A stretch of 64,000 nt of DNA from NCBI RefSeq assembly GCF_021735925.1, contig NZ_WMEA01000001.1, forward strand, positions 2,200,001-2,264,000, read 5' to 3'. Made by a program: the position numbers and the translations under genes. Under the pieces are notes generated by a model. It searched no databases. It saw only the letters and a list, made by a program, of their open reading frames with translations, and was not told the DNA's origin. The stretch is from Loktanella sp. M215. GTDB lineage: Bacteria; Pseudomonadota; Alphaproteobacteria; Rhodobacterales; Rhodobacteraceae. Positions 28,765-36,319 of the stretch are shown one piece after another (the stretch's first letter is position 1; the number at the start of each line of letters is the position of its first letter).

Positions 28765-29071
28765 CCCGGCCGCCCCACCGGACCCGGTCCAGACGCGGGC
28801 AGGCCGGCCCGGATTGTTTCTGGCACGCGACAGCTATCGCCAGCGCCGGTTGCGGGACGTGGCACGGATGTTGCCGGTCGCCGGGGCGGTGATCTGGCTG
28901 CTGCCCCTGATGTGGACCCGGCCCGCCGGACAGACCGGCGGAATGGCCGCCGCGGTCGTGTTCGTCTTTGCCGGATGGACCCTGCTGATCGTGCTGACCG
29001 CCGTGGTGTCGCGCCGGATTCGGGTGGATTCGGCGACGGACGTCAGTCCGGATACGGACGCCCTGGGATGA
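28757..29071 (+). CDS. Small membrane protein between response regulator and kinase
   Basis: 104 residues with two hydrophobic helices (about 40-55 and 62-82) and a short Arg-rich cytoplasmic stretch between N-terminus and helix one. It overlaps the response regulator by eight bases and the kinase by four (ATGA), so the three are translationally coupled. It matches the position of the small DUF485/DUF4212-like subunit found beside sodium/solute symporters, but no clear family match is visible. Confidence 0.7.
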   Translation: MPDPAAPPDPVQTRAGRPGLFLARDSYRQRRLRDVARMLPVAGAVIWLLPLMWTRPAGQTGGMAAAVVFVFAGWTLLIVLTAVVSRRIRVDSATDVSPDTDALG

Positions 29072-31779
29072 TGTCCTTCAATGCGTTGATTGCGGTGGCG
29101 CTGGGCTATGTCGCCTTCCTGTTCGTCGTGGCCTTCGCGGCAGAGCGGCGTGCGGCGCGGGGGCAGGGTGGCTGGCTGCACCTGCCCATCGTCTATACCT
29201 TGTCCCTGTCGATCTATTGCACCGCCTGGACCTTTTACGGCGCTGTCGGCTACGCTGCCCGGTCGGGGCTGGAGTTCGTGACGATCTACCTTGGCCCCAC
29301 GCTGGTCATGGTCGGCTGGTGGTGGATCCTGCGCCGTCTGGTGCGGATCGGGCGGACGCAGCGGATCACCTCGATCGCGGACCTGATCTCGGCTCGGTTC
29401 GGCAAGTCGACGACGCTAAGCGTCATCGTCACCCTGATGGCGATCGTGGCGGCGACGCCCTACATCGCGCTGCAACTGCAATCGGTGACCCTGTCGTTTC
29501 AGGTCTTCGCCCGCGCCGGCGGCGCCGACTGGGGAGCAACAGAGCTGAACCGCGCCGCCGTCTGGATCGCCATCGGGCTGGGGTTCTTTACCGTCCTGTT
29601 CGGCACGCGCAATCTGGATGCCAACGAAAGGCACCACGGCGTCGTCATCGCCATCGCGGTCGAGGCGGTGGTCAAGCTGGTGGCCCTGCTGGCGGTCGGC
29701 ATCTTTGTGGTCTGGGGCCTGTCGGACGGGGCCGCCGCGATGCTGGCGGAAATCGAGACCTCGCCCATCGCGGACTGGACCCAGTCGGGCAGCCGCTGGG
29801 CCGGACTGATTTTTCTGTCGGCGGCGGCCTTCCTGTGCCTGCCGCGGATGTTCCAGGTGCTGGTGGTCGAGAATGCCGATGAGCGGCACCTGCAGACCGC
29901 CAGCTGGGCCTTTCCGCTTTATATGATGCTGATGAGCCTCTTCGTGATCCCGATTGCCGTCGTGGGCCTGCGGATCATGCCGGCAGGCGCCAACCCGGAC
30001 CTTTTCGTGCTGACCCTGCCGTTGAGTCAGGGACATCAGAGCCTTGCGACGCTGTCGTTTCTCGGCGGGTTTTCCTCGGCCACCTCGATGGTGATCGTGG
30101 CCACGATCGCGCTGTCGACGATGGTGTCGAACCATATCGTTCTGCCCTTGTGGATGCGGTCAGGGTCTGGTCCTGGGGCGATCATGTCCGGCGACGTGCG
30201 CCGCGTCGTCATGCTGGCGCGTCGGCTGTCGATCGCGGGTGTGCTGGCGCTGGGCTATCTGTATTTTCGCCTGTCGGGCGGCGGCGGGGCGCTGGCGGCG
30301 ATTGGCCTCGTGTCGTTTTCGGGCGTGGTGCAGGTGCTGCCCGCGATGCTGGGCGGCATCTTCTGGCGCGGTGCGACCCGGACCGGTGCGATCCTTGGGC
30401 TGACGTCGGGGTTCGCCGTCTGGGTCTGGTGCCTGTTCCTGCCCAGTTTCGGCGCCGATGCGCTGATCCCTGCCGGGGTGATAGCGCACGGTCCGTTCGG
30501 CCTGTCCTGGCTGCGGCCAGAGGCGCTGTTCGGGATCGCGGGCGTCGATCCGGTGCTGCACGGGCTGTTCTGGTCGATGCTGCTCAATACCGGGCTGTTC
30601 TTTGCCGGGTCGGTCCTGTCGTTTCCGGCCCCGCTGGAACGGCTGCAGGGCGCGCAGTTCGTCAATGTCTTCGATCACGGCGACAAGGGGCCGGTCTGGG
30701 CGCGGTCCACCGTCACTGCCGACGATCTGCTGATCATGTCGCAGCGTATTCTGGGAGCGGCGCAGGCGCAGGCGATCTTTGCCCGCGCCGCAGCACGGCA
30801 GGGTCGTGCGGACAGCCTGCCCGACGTGACCCCGACCTTTGTTCTGGCGCTGGAGCGGGAGCTGTCGGGGTCCGTCGGTGCTGCCACGGCGCATGCGATG
30901 ATTGCCCAGCTGACCCAAGGTGCTGCCGTCACGGTCGAGGACCTGATCGCGCTGGCGGACGAGACGGCGCAGATCCTCGAATATTCCAACCAGCTGGAGG
31001 CGAAATCAGCAGAGCAGGACCGGACCGCGCGCGCGCTGCGCGACGCCAACGCCAAGCTGATGGCGCTGTCGGTGCAGAAGGACGCGTTTCTGTCGCAGAT
31101 CAGTCACGAGCTGCGGACGCCGATGACCTCGATCCGGGCGTTTTCGGATATCCTGCGCGAGGGTGACATCGACCCGGCGGATACGACCCGCATGGCCGGG
31201 ATCATCAATGCCGAGGCGCAGCGCCTGACCCGCCTGCTGGACGATCTGCTGGATCTGGCGGTGCTGGAAAGCGGTCAGGTGACGCTGCATATGCAGCAGG
31301 GGCGGCTCGATGCCCTGCTGGACCGCGCGCTGGGTGCGGCGGGACAAAGCGATGCGGTGCTGCGGATTGTCCGCGACCGGCGGGCCGAGGCGTTGTGGCT
31401 GGACACCGATCTGGACCGGCTGGCGCAGGTCTTCATCAACCTGATCGTGAACGCGGCCAAGTATTGTGACGCGGAGGTGCCGACGCTGACCATCGCCGCC
31501 AGTGCCGCCGATGGCATCTGCAGCGTCACCTTCACCGACAACGGGCGCGGTATCGCAGGGCCCGACCGTGCCGTCATCTTCGAGAAGTTCTCTCGACTGG
31601 GGGATTCGTCGCGGGCGGGCGGGGCGGGCCTCGGGCTTGCGATCTGCAAGGAGATCATGGGCCGCCTTGGCGGCGATATCGTCCATGTCGCGGGCCGTGG
31701 CGGTGCGTGTTTTCGCGTCACCCTGCCGACTCCTGTGCCGATCGCGGGTGCAAACGTTGCTTTGGTGGATGCGCGTTAG
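29068..31779 (+). CDS. Sodium/solute symporter-type sensor histidine kinase (CrbS-like)
   Basis: 903 residues. Residues about 1-510 form a 12-13 helix SSSF symporter domain (YCTAWTFYGAVGYAARSG near the start, LPRMFQVLVVEN further on). A linker and coiled region (about 610-670) lead to the kinase: His680 in SQISHELRTPMTS, N box NLIVNAAKYC, G boxes DNGRGIAG and GGAGLGLAICKE. CrbS-type kinases sense acetate or related solutes through the symporter-like domain and control acetyl-CoA synthetase. It ends the operon with the receiver protein; no acs gene is in the window. Confidence 0.92.
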   Translation: MMSFNALIAVALGYVAFLFVVAFAAERRAARGQGGWLHLPIVYTLSLSIYCTAWTFYGAVGYAARSGLEFVTIYLGPTLVMVGWWWILRRLVRIGRTQRITSIADLISARFGKSTTLSVIVTLMAIVAATPYIALQLQSVTLSFQVFARAGGADWGATELNRAAVWIAIGLGFFTVLFGTRNLDANERHHGVVIAIAVEAVVKLVALLAVGIFVVWGLSDGAAAMLAEIETSPIADWTQSGSRWAGLIFLSAAAFLCLPRMFQVLVVENADERHLQTASWAFPLYMMLMSLFVIPIAVVGLRIMPAGANPDLFVLTLPLSQGHQSLATLSFLGGFSSATSMVIVATIALSTMVSNHIVLPLWMRSGSGPGAIMSGDVRRVVMLARRLSIAGVLALGYLYFRLSGGGGALAAIGLVSFSGVVQVLPAMLGGIFWRGATRTGAILGLTSGFAVWVWCLFLPSFGADALIPAGVIAHGPFGLSWLRPEALFGIAGVDPVLHGLFWSMLLNTGLFFAGSVLSFPAPLERLQGAQFVNVFDHGDKGPVWARSTVTADDLLIMSQRILGAAQAQAIFARAAARQGRADSLPDVTPTFVLALERELSGSVGAATAHAMIAQLTQGAAVTVEDLIALADETAQILEYSNQLEAKSAEQDRTARALRDANAKLMALSVQKDAFLSQISHELRTPMTSIRAFSDILREGDIDPADTTRMAGIINAEAQRLTRLLDDLLDLAVLESGQVTLHMQQGRLDALLDRALGAAGQSDAVLRIVRDRRAEALWLDTDLDRLAQVFINLIVNAAKYCDAEVPTLTIAASAADGICSVTFTDNGRGIAGPDRAVIFEKFSRLGDSSRAGGAGLGLAICKEIMGRLGGDIVHVAGRGGACFRVTLPTPVPIAGANVALVDAR

Positions 31780-31857
31780 GCAAGCGGAAACCAATTTGCG
31801 CGACATCTGGGTCCCGCGCCCCCATGGAGGCGTCGACCCTGATCTGCGAGGACGAGC

Positions 31858-32877
31858 ATGACATTGGTGACCGGATCCGGGGTGCTGCACCGCATGACAC
31901 GGCACCCGGAGGCGGAGACTCCCGACGTGCCGCTGACCGCATCGCGGGCGGTGCGTCTGGCGGTCGCGCGGGCGGCGCAGACCCATCTGGCGTTGAAACT
32001 GACCGTCGGCAGCGTGGCGGAACAGGCGCTGCCGCTGGACGCGTTGCTGGCTGACATGGACGACGATCTGCTGTTGATGGGACTGACCCGCGACGGTGCG
32101 GTCTGCGGCATCATGGCCTGCGACGCGGGCCTCGTGTCCGCGACGATCGAGATGATGACGACGGGCCGCGTCACGGCCACGCCGCCGGACGGACCCCGCG
32201 TGACGCGGACCGAAGGGACGCTGGTGCTGCCGTTGCTGCGGCATATTCTGGACGAGATGGAAGAGACGACGATCCGCACGGTGCTGGACGGCTGGGCGCG
32301 GACACTGGGACTGGGTGCGCGGTTCGACAATGCCCGCGCGGCGGGCTTTGCTCTGACCGAACAGACTTACCGCCTGCTGCGCCTGTCGCTGGATTGCGGA
32401 CTGCCGGAACGGCAAGGGACGCTGCTGTTGGCGCTGCCGGTCCAGACGGCGGCCCCGCCGCAGACGACGGCCGCAGCACCTGCGCCCACGCTGGACTGGC
32501 AGGACCAGTTCCGGGCGGCGGTGCTGTCCGCCCCGGCGCGGCTGGATGCGGTGCTGCACCGGATGAAGGTGCCGCTGTCCACGTTGACGGGCATGGAGGT
32601 GGGCATGTGCCTGCCGCTGAACGGCTGCACGGTCGGCATGGTGCGGCTGGTCGATCCCAATGGCAACACGGTCGCACGCGGGCGTCTGGGTCAGATTGCC
32701 GGTCAGATTGCAGTCCGCATTCAGGACGAGGCCGACACCATTCCCATGACCGACATGGATGGCGCACCCGAGGCCGGCCGGCACCTGCGCACCCGCGCCA
32801 GCGACGACGCGGCGATGCAGTTCGATGCCGACGCGGTCGAGGATGTCGATTGGTCAGCCGATCCGCTGTCGCTTTAG
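31858..32877 (+). CDS. Orphan FliM/SpoA-domain protein
   Basis: 339 residues. The N-terminal two thirds resemble the FliM middle (CheC-like) domain: LTVGSVAEQALPLDALL, LMGLTRDGAVCGIMACDAGLVSATIEMMTTGR and VLPLLRHILDEM. The C-terminal SpoA (FliN/FliM) domain is at about 225-290, ending MVRLVDPNGNTVARGRLGQI. Its usual job is the flagellar C-ring switch, but no flagellar genes are nearby, and the EIDALL CheY-binding start of FliM is missing. It starts 78 bp after the symporter kinase and may be cotranscribed. Confidence 0.75.
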   Translation: MTLVTGSGVLHRMTRHPEAETPDVPLTASRAVRLAVARAAQTHLALKLTVGSVAEQALPLDALLADMDDDLLLMGLTRDGAVCGIMACDAGLVSATIEMMTTGRVTATPPDGPRVTRTEGTLVLPLLRHILDEMEETTIRTVLDGWARTLGLGARFDNARAAGFALTEQTYRLLRLSLDCGLPERQGTLLLALPVQTAAPPQTTAAAPAPTLDWQDQFRAAVLSAPARLDAVLHRMKVPLSTLTGMEVGMCLPLNGCTVGMVRLVDPNGNTVARGRLGQIAGQIAVRIQDEADTIPMTDMDGAPEAGRHLRTRASDDAAMQFDADAVEDVDWSADPLSL

Positions 32878-33014
32878 CGGAAATGGGGCAGACCGACGGG
32901 GAAGGTCATTCGCCCCGAAATTTAGGGGCGCCTGCGCGAGTCGAACGGCTGTCCGACGCGCGTCGTTTCAAGTCGTCCGCAGGTCCGGGACCTGATCGCC
33001 CGGTGCGCGCTGTG

Positions 33015-33419
33015 TCAGCTGAGACTGTTGCGCAGACCACTGACGTCGTAACCGGCGTTCGCTGCGGCGGCGATGATCTCGTCCGCATCCATCTTGCCCG
33101 CCTGACCCAGCGCCCAGACGATCGTCGACCGGGTGCCGGAGGCGCAATAGGCTAGCGTCTTGCCGGAGGCTGCGGCCTGGCTCTGGATCTCGACCATGTC
33201 CTGATTGAGGCCCTGATGCGTGACCGGGTTGACGACGAAGGTCATCCCTTCGGCCTCGACAGCCTTGCGCACCGCGTCGGCCTGATGGCTGGGCGGCACT
33301 TCCGCGTCGGGGCGGTTGCAGATCACGGTGGTAAAGCCGGCCGCCTTGATCGCGCCTGCGTCGGCGGGGTCGATCTGCGGGCTGGCGGCGAAGGCGGGGG
33401 TGAGGGGGCGTATATCCAT
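33015..33419 (-). CDS. DUF442 (TIGR01244) phosphatase-fold protein
   Basis: 134 residues. The CX5R loop of the dual-specificity phosphatase fold is Cys92-Arg97 (YCASGTRST), as in TIGR01244 proteins. The start is MDIRPLTPAFAASPQI. The same domain is fused to the beta-lactamase-like persulfide dioxygenase Blh in the bigR operon of Xylella/Agrobacterium, which detoxifies hydrogen sulfide. It is 10 bp downstream of two YeeE genes, so a sulfur role fits. Confidence 0.87.
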   Translation of the reverse strand: MDIRPLTPAFAASPQIDPADAGAIKAAGFTTVICNRPDAEVPPSHQADAVRKAVEAEGMTFVVNPVTHQGLNQDMVEIQSQAAASGKTLAYCASGTRSTIVWALGQAGKMDADEIIAAAANAGYDVSGLRNSLS

Positions 33420-33428
33420 GCCGCAGGA

Positions 33429-33860
33429 TTAGCCCTCCTGCGGCCTTGCGTCCAGCCGCTTGCGCAGGGGCGGTGTTGCGATCATGCCAAGGATCATTGC
33501 GGCGGCAAAGACCAGCCCGCTGGTGCCAGCCCAGAACAGCGAGGCCAGCGCGGGGCCGGGGCACAGGCCGGCCAGCCCCCAGCCGATGCCAAAGAGCACC
33601 GATCCGCCGATCAGCTTGGTGTCCAGAACGGGTGCGGGCTGCGCGGGAAAGGCGCCGCCCAGAACCGGGCGGCGGTGCCGCGTCAGCCGCCATGCCAGGG
33701 CCATCGGTGCGATGGCGCCGCCCATGACGAAGGCCAGTGTGACGTCCCAGTGTCCGAAAAAGTCCAGAAACCCCTGCACCTTGGCCGTGTCCGTCATGCC
33801 GGACACCAGCAGGCCCGCGCCGAACAGGCCACCGACAAGAAAACTCACCAGCGTGCGCAT
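33429..33860 (-). CDS. YeeE/YedE half-transporter (DUF6691 type)
   Basis: 143 residues, four hydrophobic helices. The N-terminus VSFLVGGLFGAGLLVSGMTD is the re-entrant signature of YeeE/YedE sulfur-compound channels, and GIGWGLAGLCPGPAL holds the Cys-containing motif in the second half. It overlaps the upstream partner by one base. Such paired half-proteins import thiosulfate or related sulfur species. The two halves plus the DUF442 gene form one operon. Confidence 0.9.
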   Translation of the reverse strand: MRTLVSFLVGGLFGAGLLVSGMTDTAKVQGFLDFFGHWDVTLAFVMGGAIAPMALAWRLTRHRRPVLGGAFPAQPAPVLDTKLIGGSVLFGIGWGLAGLCPGPALASLFWAGTSGLVFAAAMILGMIATPPLRKRLDARPQEG

Positions 33861-34285
33861 CAGAAACCTCCGATCAGGCCGCGCAGGGCGATGACGGTTG
33901 CGGCGCCTGCGCCGACATAGACCAGTGTGGCCATGATGCCGCGCAGGCTGAGGCGGCTGATCCCGCAGACGCCGTGCCCGCTGGTGCAGCCGTTGGCCAG
34001 CCGCGTCCCGATGCCGACCGCCAGTCCCGCCACCACGATCAGCGCCAGATTGCCGGTCAGATGCGTGTCGCTGCCGCCCTTGGCCCAGGTCAGCAGGCCG
34101 GGCACCAGAATCAGACCGGCGAGCAGCGCGATGCGCTCGCCTGCGTCATCGCTGCCGCTGCCGTCCACCAACCCGCCCAGCAGGCCAGAGGCGCCCATAA
34201 TCCGCCCGTTGACGAGCAGAAATACGGCGGCGGCGCTGCCGATCATCAGTTCCCCGATCAGTCCGAATATCCAGTCCACCGGCAC
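33860..34285 (-). CDS. YeeE/YedE half-transporter
   Basis: 141 residues, four hydrophobic helices. Motifs are VNGRIMGASGLLGGLVDG and GTRLANGCTSGHGVCGISRLS, the latter with two cysteines in the pore. The GTG at 34285 is chosen for a strong site, AAGGAG eight bases upstream; it makes the usual start MPVDWIFGLIGELMIG. A GTG at 34309 is in frame but has no site. It is divergent from the ArsR-type regulator, with a 105-bp shared control region. Confidence 0.9.
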   Translation of the reverse strand: MPVDWIFGLIGELMIGSAAAVFLLVNGRIMGASGLLGGLVDGSGSDDAGERIALLAGLILVPGLLTWAKGGSDTHLTGNLALIVVAGLAVGIGTRLANGCTSGHGVCGISRLSLRGIMATLVYVGAGAATVIALRGLIGGF

Positions 34286-34390
34286 AGCAACGCTCCTTTC
34301 GATCACCACCGATCCGGTTTAGACGAGGGGACAGACCGGCGCCAGCCGTGGCAGTATCACGACTGAATGCCCCCGGTTCCGAAGGATGCC

Positions 34391-34702
34391 ATGACCGAAC
34401 CGACCACGCCTGATCCCGCGCTGGATGCCGCTGCGGCAGAGACGGCCGCGGCCCTGTTCAAGACCCTGGCCAATCCCATGCGCCTGCGCCTTCTGGCGGC
34501 GCTGCGCGCGGGGCCGCTGGCGGTCGGCGCCTTGCAGGACGCCGTGGATGCGCCGCAATCGGCGGTCTCTGTTCATCTGATGCGGATGCGGGGCGACGGT
34601 TTGGTGACCTGCCATCGCAGCGCGGCCGACGCGCGGATCATGCTCTATGCCCTCGCCGATCCCCGGATCGGCCGGTTGCTGGACGCGGCGCTGGCGCGTT
34701 AG
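34391..34702 (+). CDS. ArsR-family transcription regulator
   Basis: 103 residues with a winged helix: ALFKTLANPMRLRLLAAL, then SAVSVHLMRMRGDGLVTCHRSAADARIMLYAL. The site GAAGGA precedes the ATG. It is divergent from the YeeE pair and probably controls it. SqrR and BigR, which sense sulfane sulfur through two cysteines, are the expected type beside such genes, but this protein has only Cys74, so the dithiol switch is absent and its signal may differ. It overlaps the convergent gene by four bases. Confidence 0.85.
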   Translation: MTEPTTPDPALDAAAAETAAALFKTLANPMRLRLLAALRAGPLAVGALQDAVDAPQSAVSVHLMRMRGDGLVTCHRSAADARIMLYALADPRIGRLLDAALAR

Positions 34703-34914
34703 CTGAGCAGCGATCCGACCAGCACCATGGCCAGTCCCAGCATGGCCGACAGAAAGGCGCCGAGGTTGATCGGCATGACCTGACCGATCCGGGCGCGCAG
34801 GGCGGCGTCGTCCATGCCGCTGCGCTTGGCGCGGGCCACGGCGATCACCGAATAGATCACGCCGCACAGGCCCAGCACCGAAATCACAGCACCTGCCCAG
34901 ATCATGTATGTCAT
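34699..34914 (-). CDS. Small two-helix membrane protein
   Basis: 71 residues with helices at about 3-27 and 48-69, joined by a charged loop (RAKRSGMDDAALRARIGQ). A similar layout is common in Roseobacter genomes as an unnamed inner-membrane protein. It is convergent with and overlaps the ArsR gene by four bases. The 144 bp upstream of it hold a promoter region shared with gapR; I see no other feature there. Confidence 0.68.
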   Translation of the reverse strand: MTYMIWAGAVISVLGLCGVIYSVIAVARAKRSGMDDAALRARIGQVMPINLGAFLSAMLGLAMVLVGSLLS

Positions 34915-35058
34915 CGTCCGCCCCCGTTTGTCCGCGGCGCCGGGCTACAGTGTCAGGCCCGCCCGCGCAAGGGTCCGGGCCTTGCAAGGCCCGGTCTTGC
35001 AAGGTCGGGGGGCAGCCGCTAGGGATTGCCTTCATCCCCACCCGACAGGAGAGCCGCC

Positions 35059-35322
35059 ATGTCCGACACCGCCACCAGCATCCAGACCGAAAACGTCGCC
35101 GGCGAGGAACTGCGCCAGTTCATCGAACGCTTCGAGCGGCTGGAGGCGGAGAAGAAGGACATTGCCGACGCGCAGAAAGAGGTCATGGCCGAGGCCAAGG
35201 GCCGTGGCTATGACGTCAAGGTCATCCGCAAGATCATCGCGATCCGCAAGCGCGACAAGGATGATCTGGACGAGGAAGAAGCGATGATGGAAATGTACAT
35301 GGCAGCACTGGGCATGAGCTGA
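35059..35322 (+). CDS. gapR: DUF2312/GapR-family DNA-binding protein
   Basis: 87 residues. The DUF2312 core is ELRQFIERFERLEAEKKDIADAQKEVMAEAKGRGYDVK, followed by VIRKIIAIRKRDKDDLDEEEAMMEMY. In Caulobacter GapR, this fold is a small alpha-helical protein that clamps over-twisted, AT-rich DNA ahead of replication forks and guides topoisomerases. The upstream site AGGAG lies before ATG 35059. It is a monocistronic gene. Confidence 0.9.
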   Translation: MSDTATSIQTENVAGEELRQFIERFERLEAEKKDIADAQKEVMAEAKGRGYDVKVIRKIIAIRKRDKDDLDEEEAMMEMYMAALGMS

Positions 35323-35355
35323 CGCCGGCCCCGGGGGCGGGCGCCAAGCGCCGCC

Positions 35356-36231
35356 TCAGGGCATGATGAAGGTGACGTCCGGCATCGCCGCGATCCGGGC
35401 GACATCCTCTTCGTAGGCCTCTGACATGTCAGAGATATCCTCGGCGGTCAGACCCGGCAGATCGACGGTTTCCTCGACCTCTTCGGTCAGGGCGTACTTG
35501 TCGAGGAATGCGGCGATGACGCGCCGTTTCTGGGCATCGGTCTTGGGCGGATGCACCTGCATGTAGGCCAGAAACCGGTTCATGCCTTCCTTCGACATGA
35601 TCGAGGCCAGCAGGTCGAAGCCGCCGGTAATCTTCACGTTGCGGTCCAGCCCCGCAATGTCGCGCACCAGTTCGGCCCAGATCAGCGGCGTATCCTCGTT
35701 GCACCAGACCGTCAGCGTGGCGTGCGGCGCGATCTGGCGGATGCGGCGGACAAGGTCGGACCAGACGACGCCGTGCGGCTCTCGCCCTTGCATGAAGGCG
35801 GTAAAGCTGTCGGCATTCGACCGCTTGTAGGAATCGGGCAGAAATGTCGCGGGATCGCGCAGGGCGAGATAGATGTCGATTTCATCCTCGGGGAACAGCT
35901 GCAGGAACCCCCGCAGCTTGAATTCCGCCTGATCGTAAAGCACCCCGTTGTCAAAGATCCGGTTCGGCACGCAGATGAAGTTCGTGTTGCTCATCACCAG
36001 CCGCCGGGGCGTGTCGTCGTCCAGAATCGCGTCGAGCATGATCTGGCGGGCATTCTCGGCCGGGGCGGCACCGTTGAGGTTCTGGATCGTCTCTCGGATC
36101 AGGCGGCGATACTTGCCGGGGTTGGGGGCGTTGATGCCGTGTTCGGCCAGCGTGTCGCCGTTTTTCAGGATCGACTTGAGCAACCGATCCTCGTCGGTGC
36201 AGTTGGCGCCGATGTGCAATGCGATTTCCAT
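35356..36231 (-). CDS. Degenerate sulfotransferase-like protein
   Basis: 291 residues. The N-terminal layout MEIALHIGANCTDEDRLLKSIL...LAEHGI parallels bacterial sulfotransferase-family proteins (LHIGMHKTGTTxLQ...LxxHGI), but the PAPS loop lacks the usual Lys-Thr/Ser. The middle part YLALRDPATFLPDSYKRS matches the second (3'-phosphate) motif. So it may be a sugar/cell-surface modifying protein that has lost PAPS binding, or uses another nucleotide. ATG 36231 (AGGG upstream) is preferred over GTG 36246. It is divergent from the permease gene. Confidence 0.55.
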   Translation of the reverse strand: MEIALHIGANCTDEDRLLKSILKNGDTLAEHGINAPNPGKYRRLIRETIQNLNGAAPAENARQIMLDAILDDDTPRRLVMSNTNFICVPNRIFDNGVLYDQAEFKLRGFLQLFPEDEIDIYLALRDPATFLPDSYKRSNADSFTAFMQGREPHGVVWSDLVRRIRQIAPHATLTVWCNEDTPLIWAELVRDIAGLDRNVKITGGFDLLASIMSKEGMNRFLAYMQVHPPKTDAQKRRVIAAFLDKYALTEEVEETVDLPGLTAEDISDMSEAYEEDVARIAAMPDVTFIMP

Positions 36232-36319
36232 GTCTGCCCTGCTCACGTCTTGTTATGGTTTTGCGGGATCATAACGGGATTTCTGGACAGTGGAACCGGT
36301 TTCGTCTAGCGCTGGGCCT

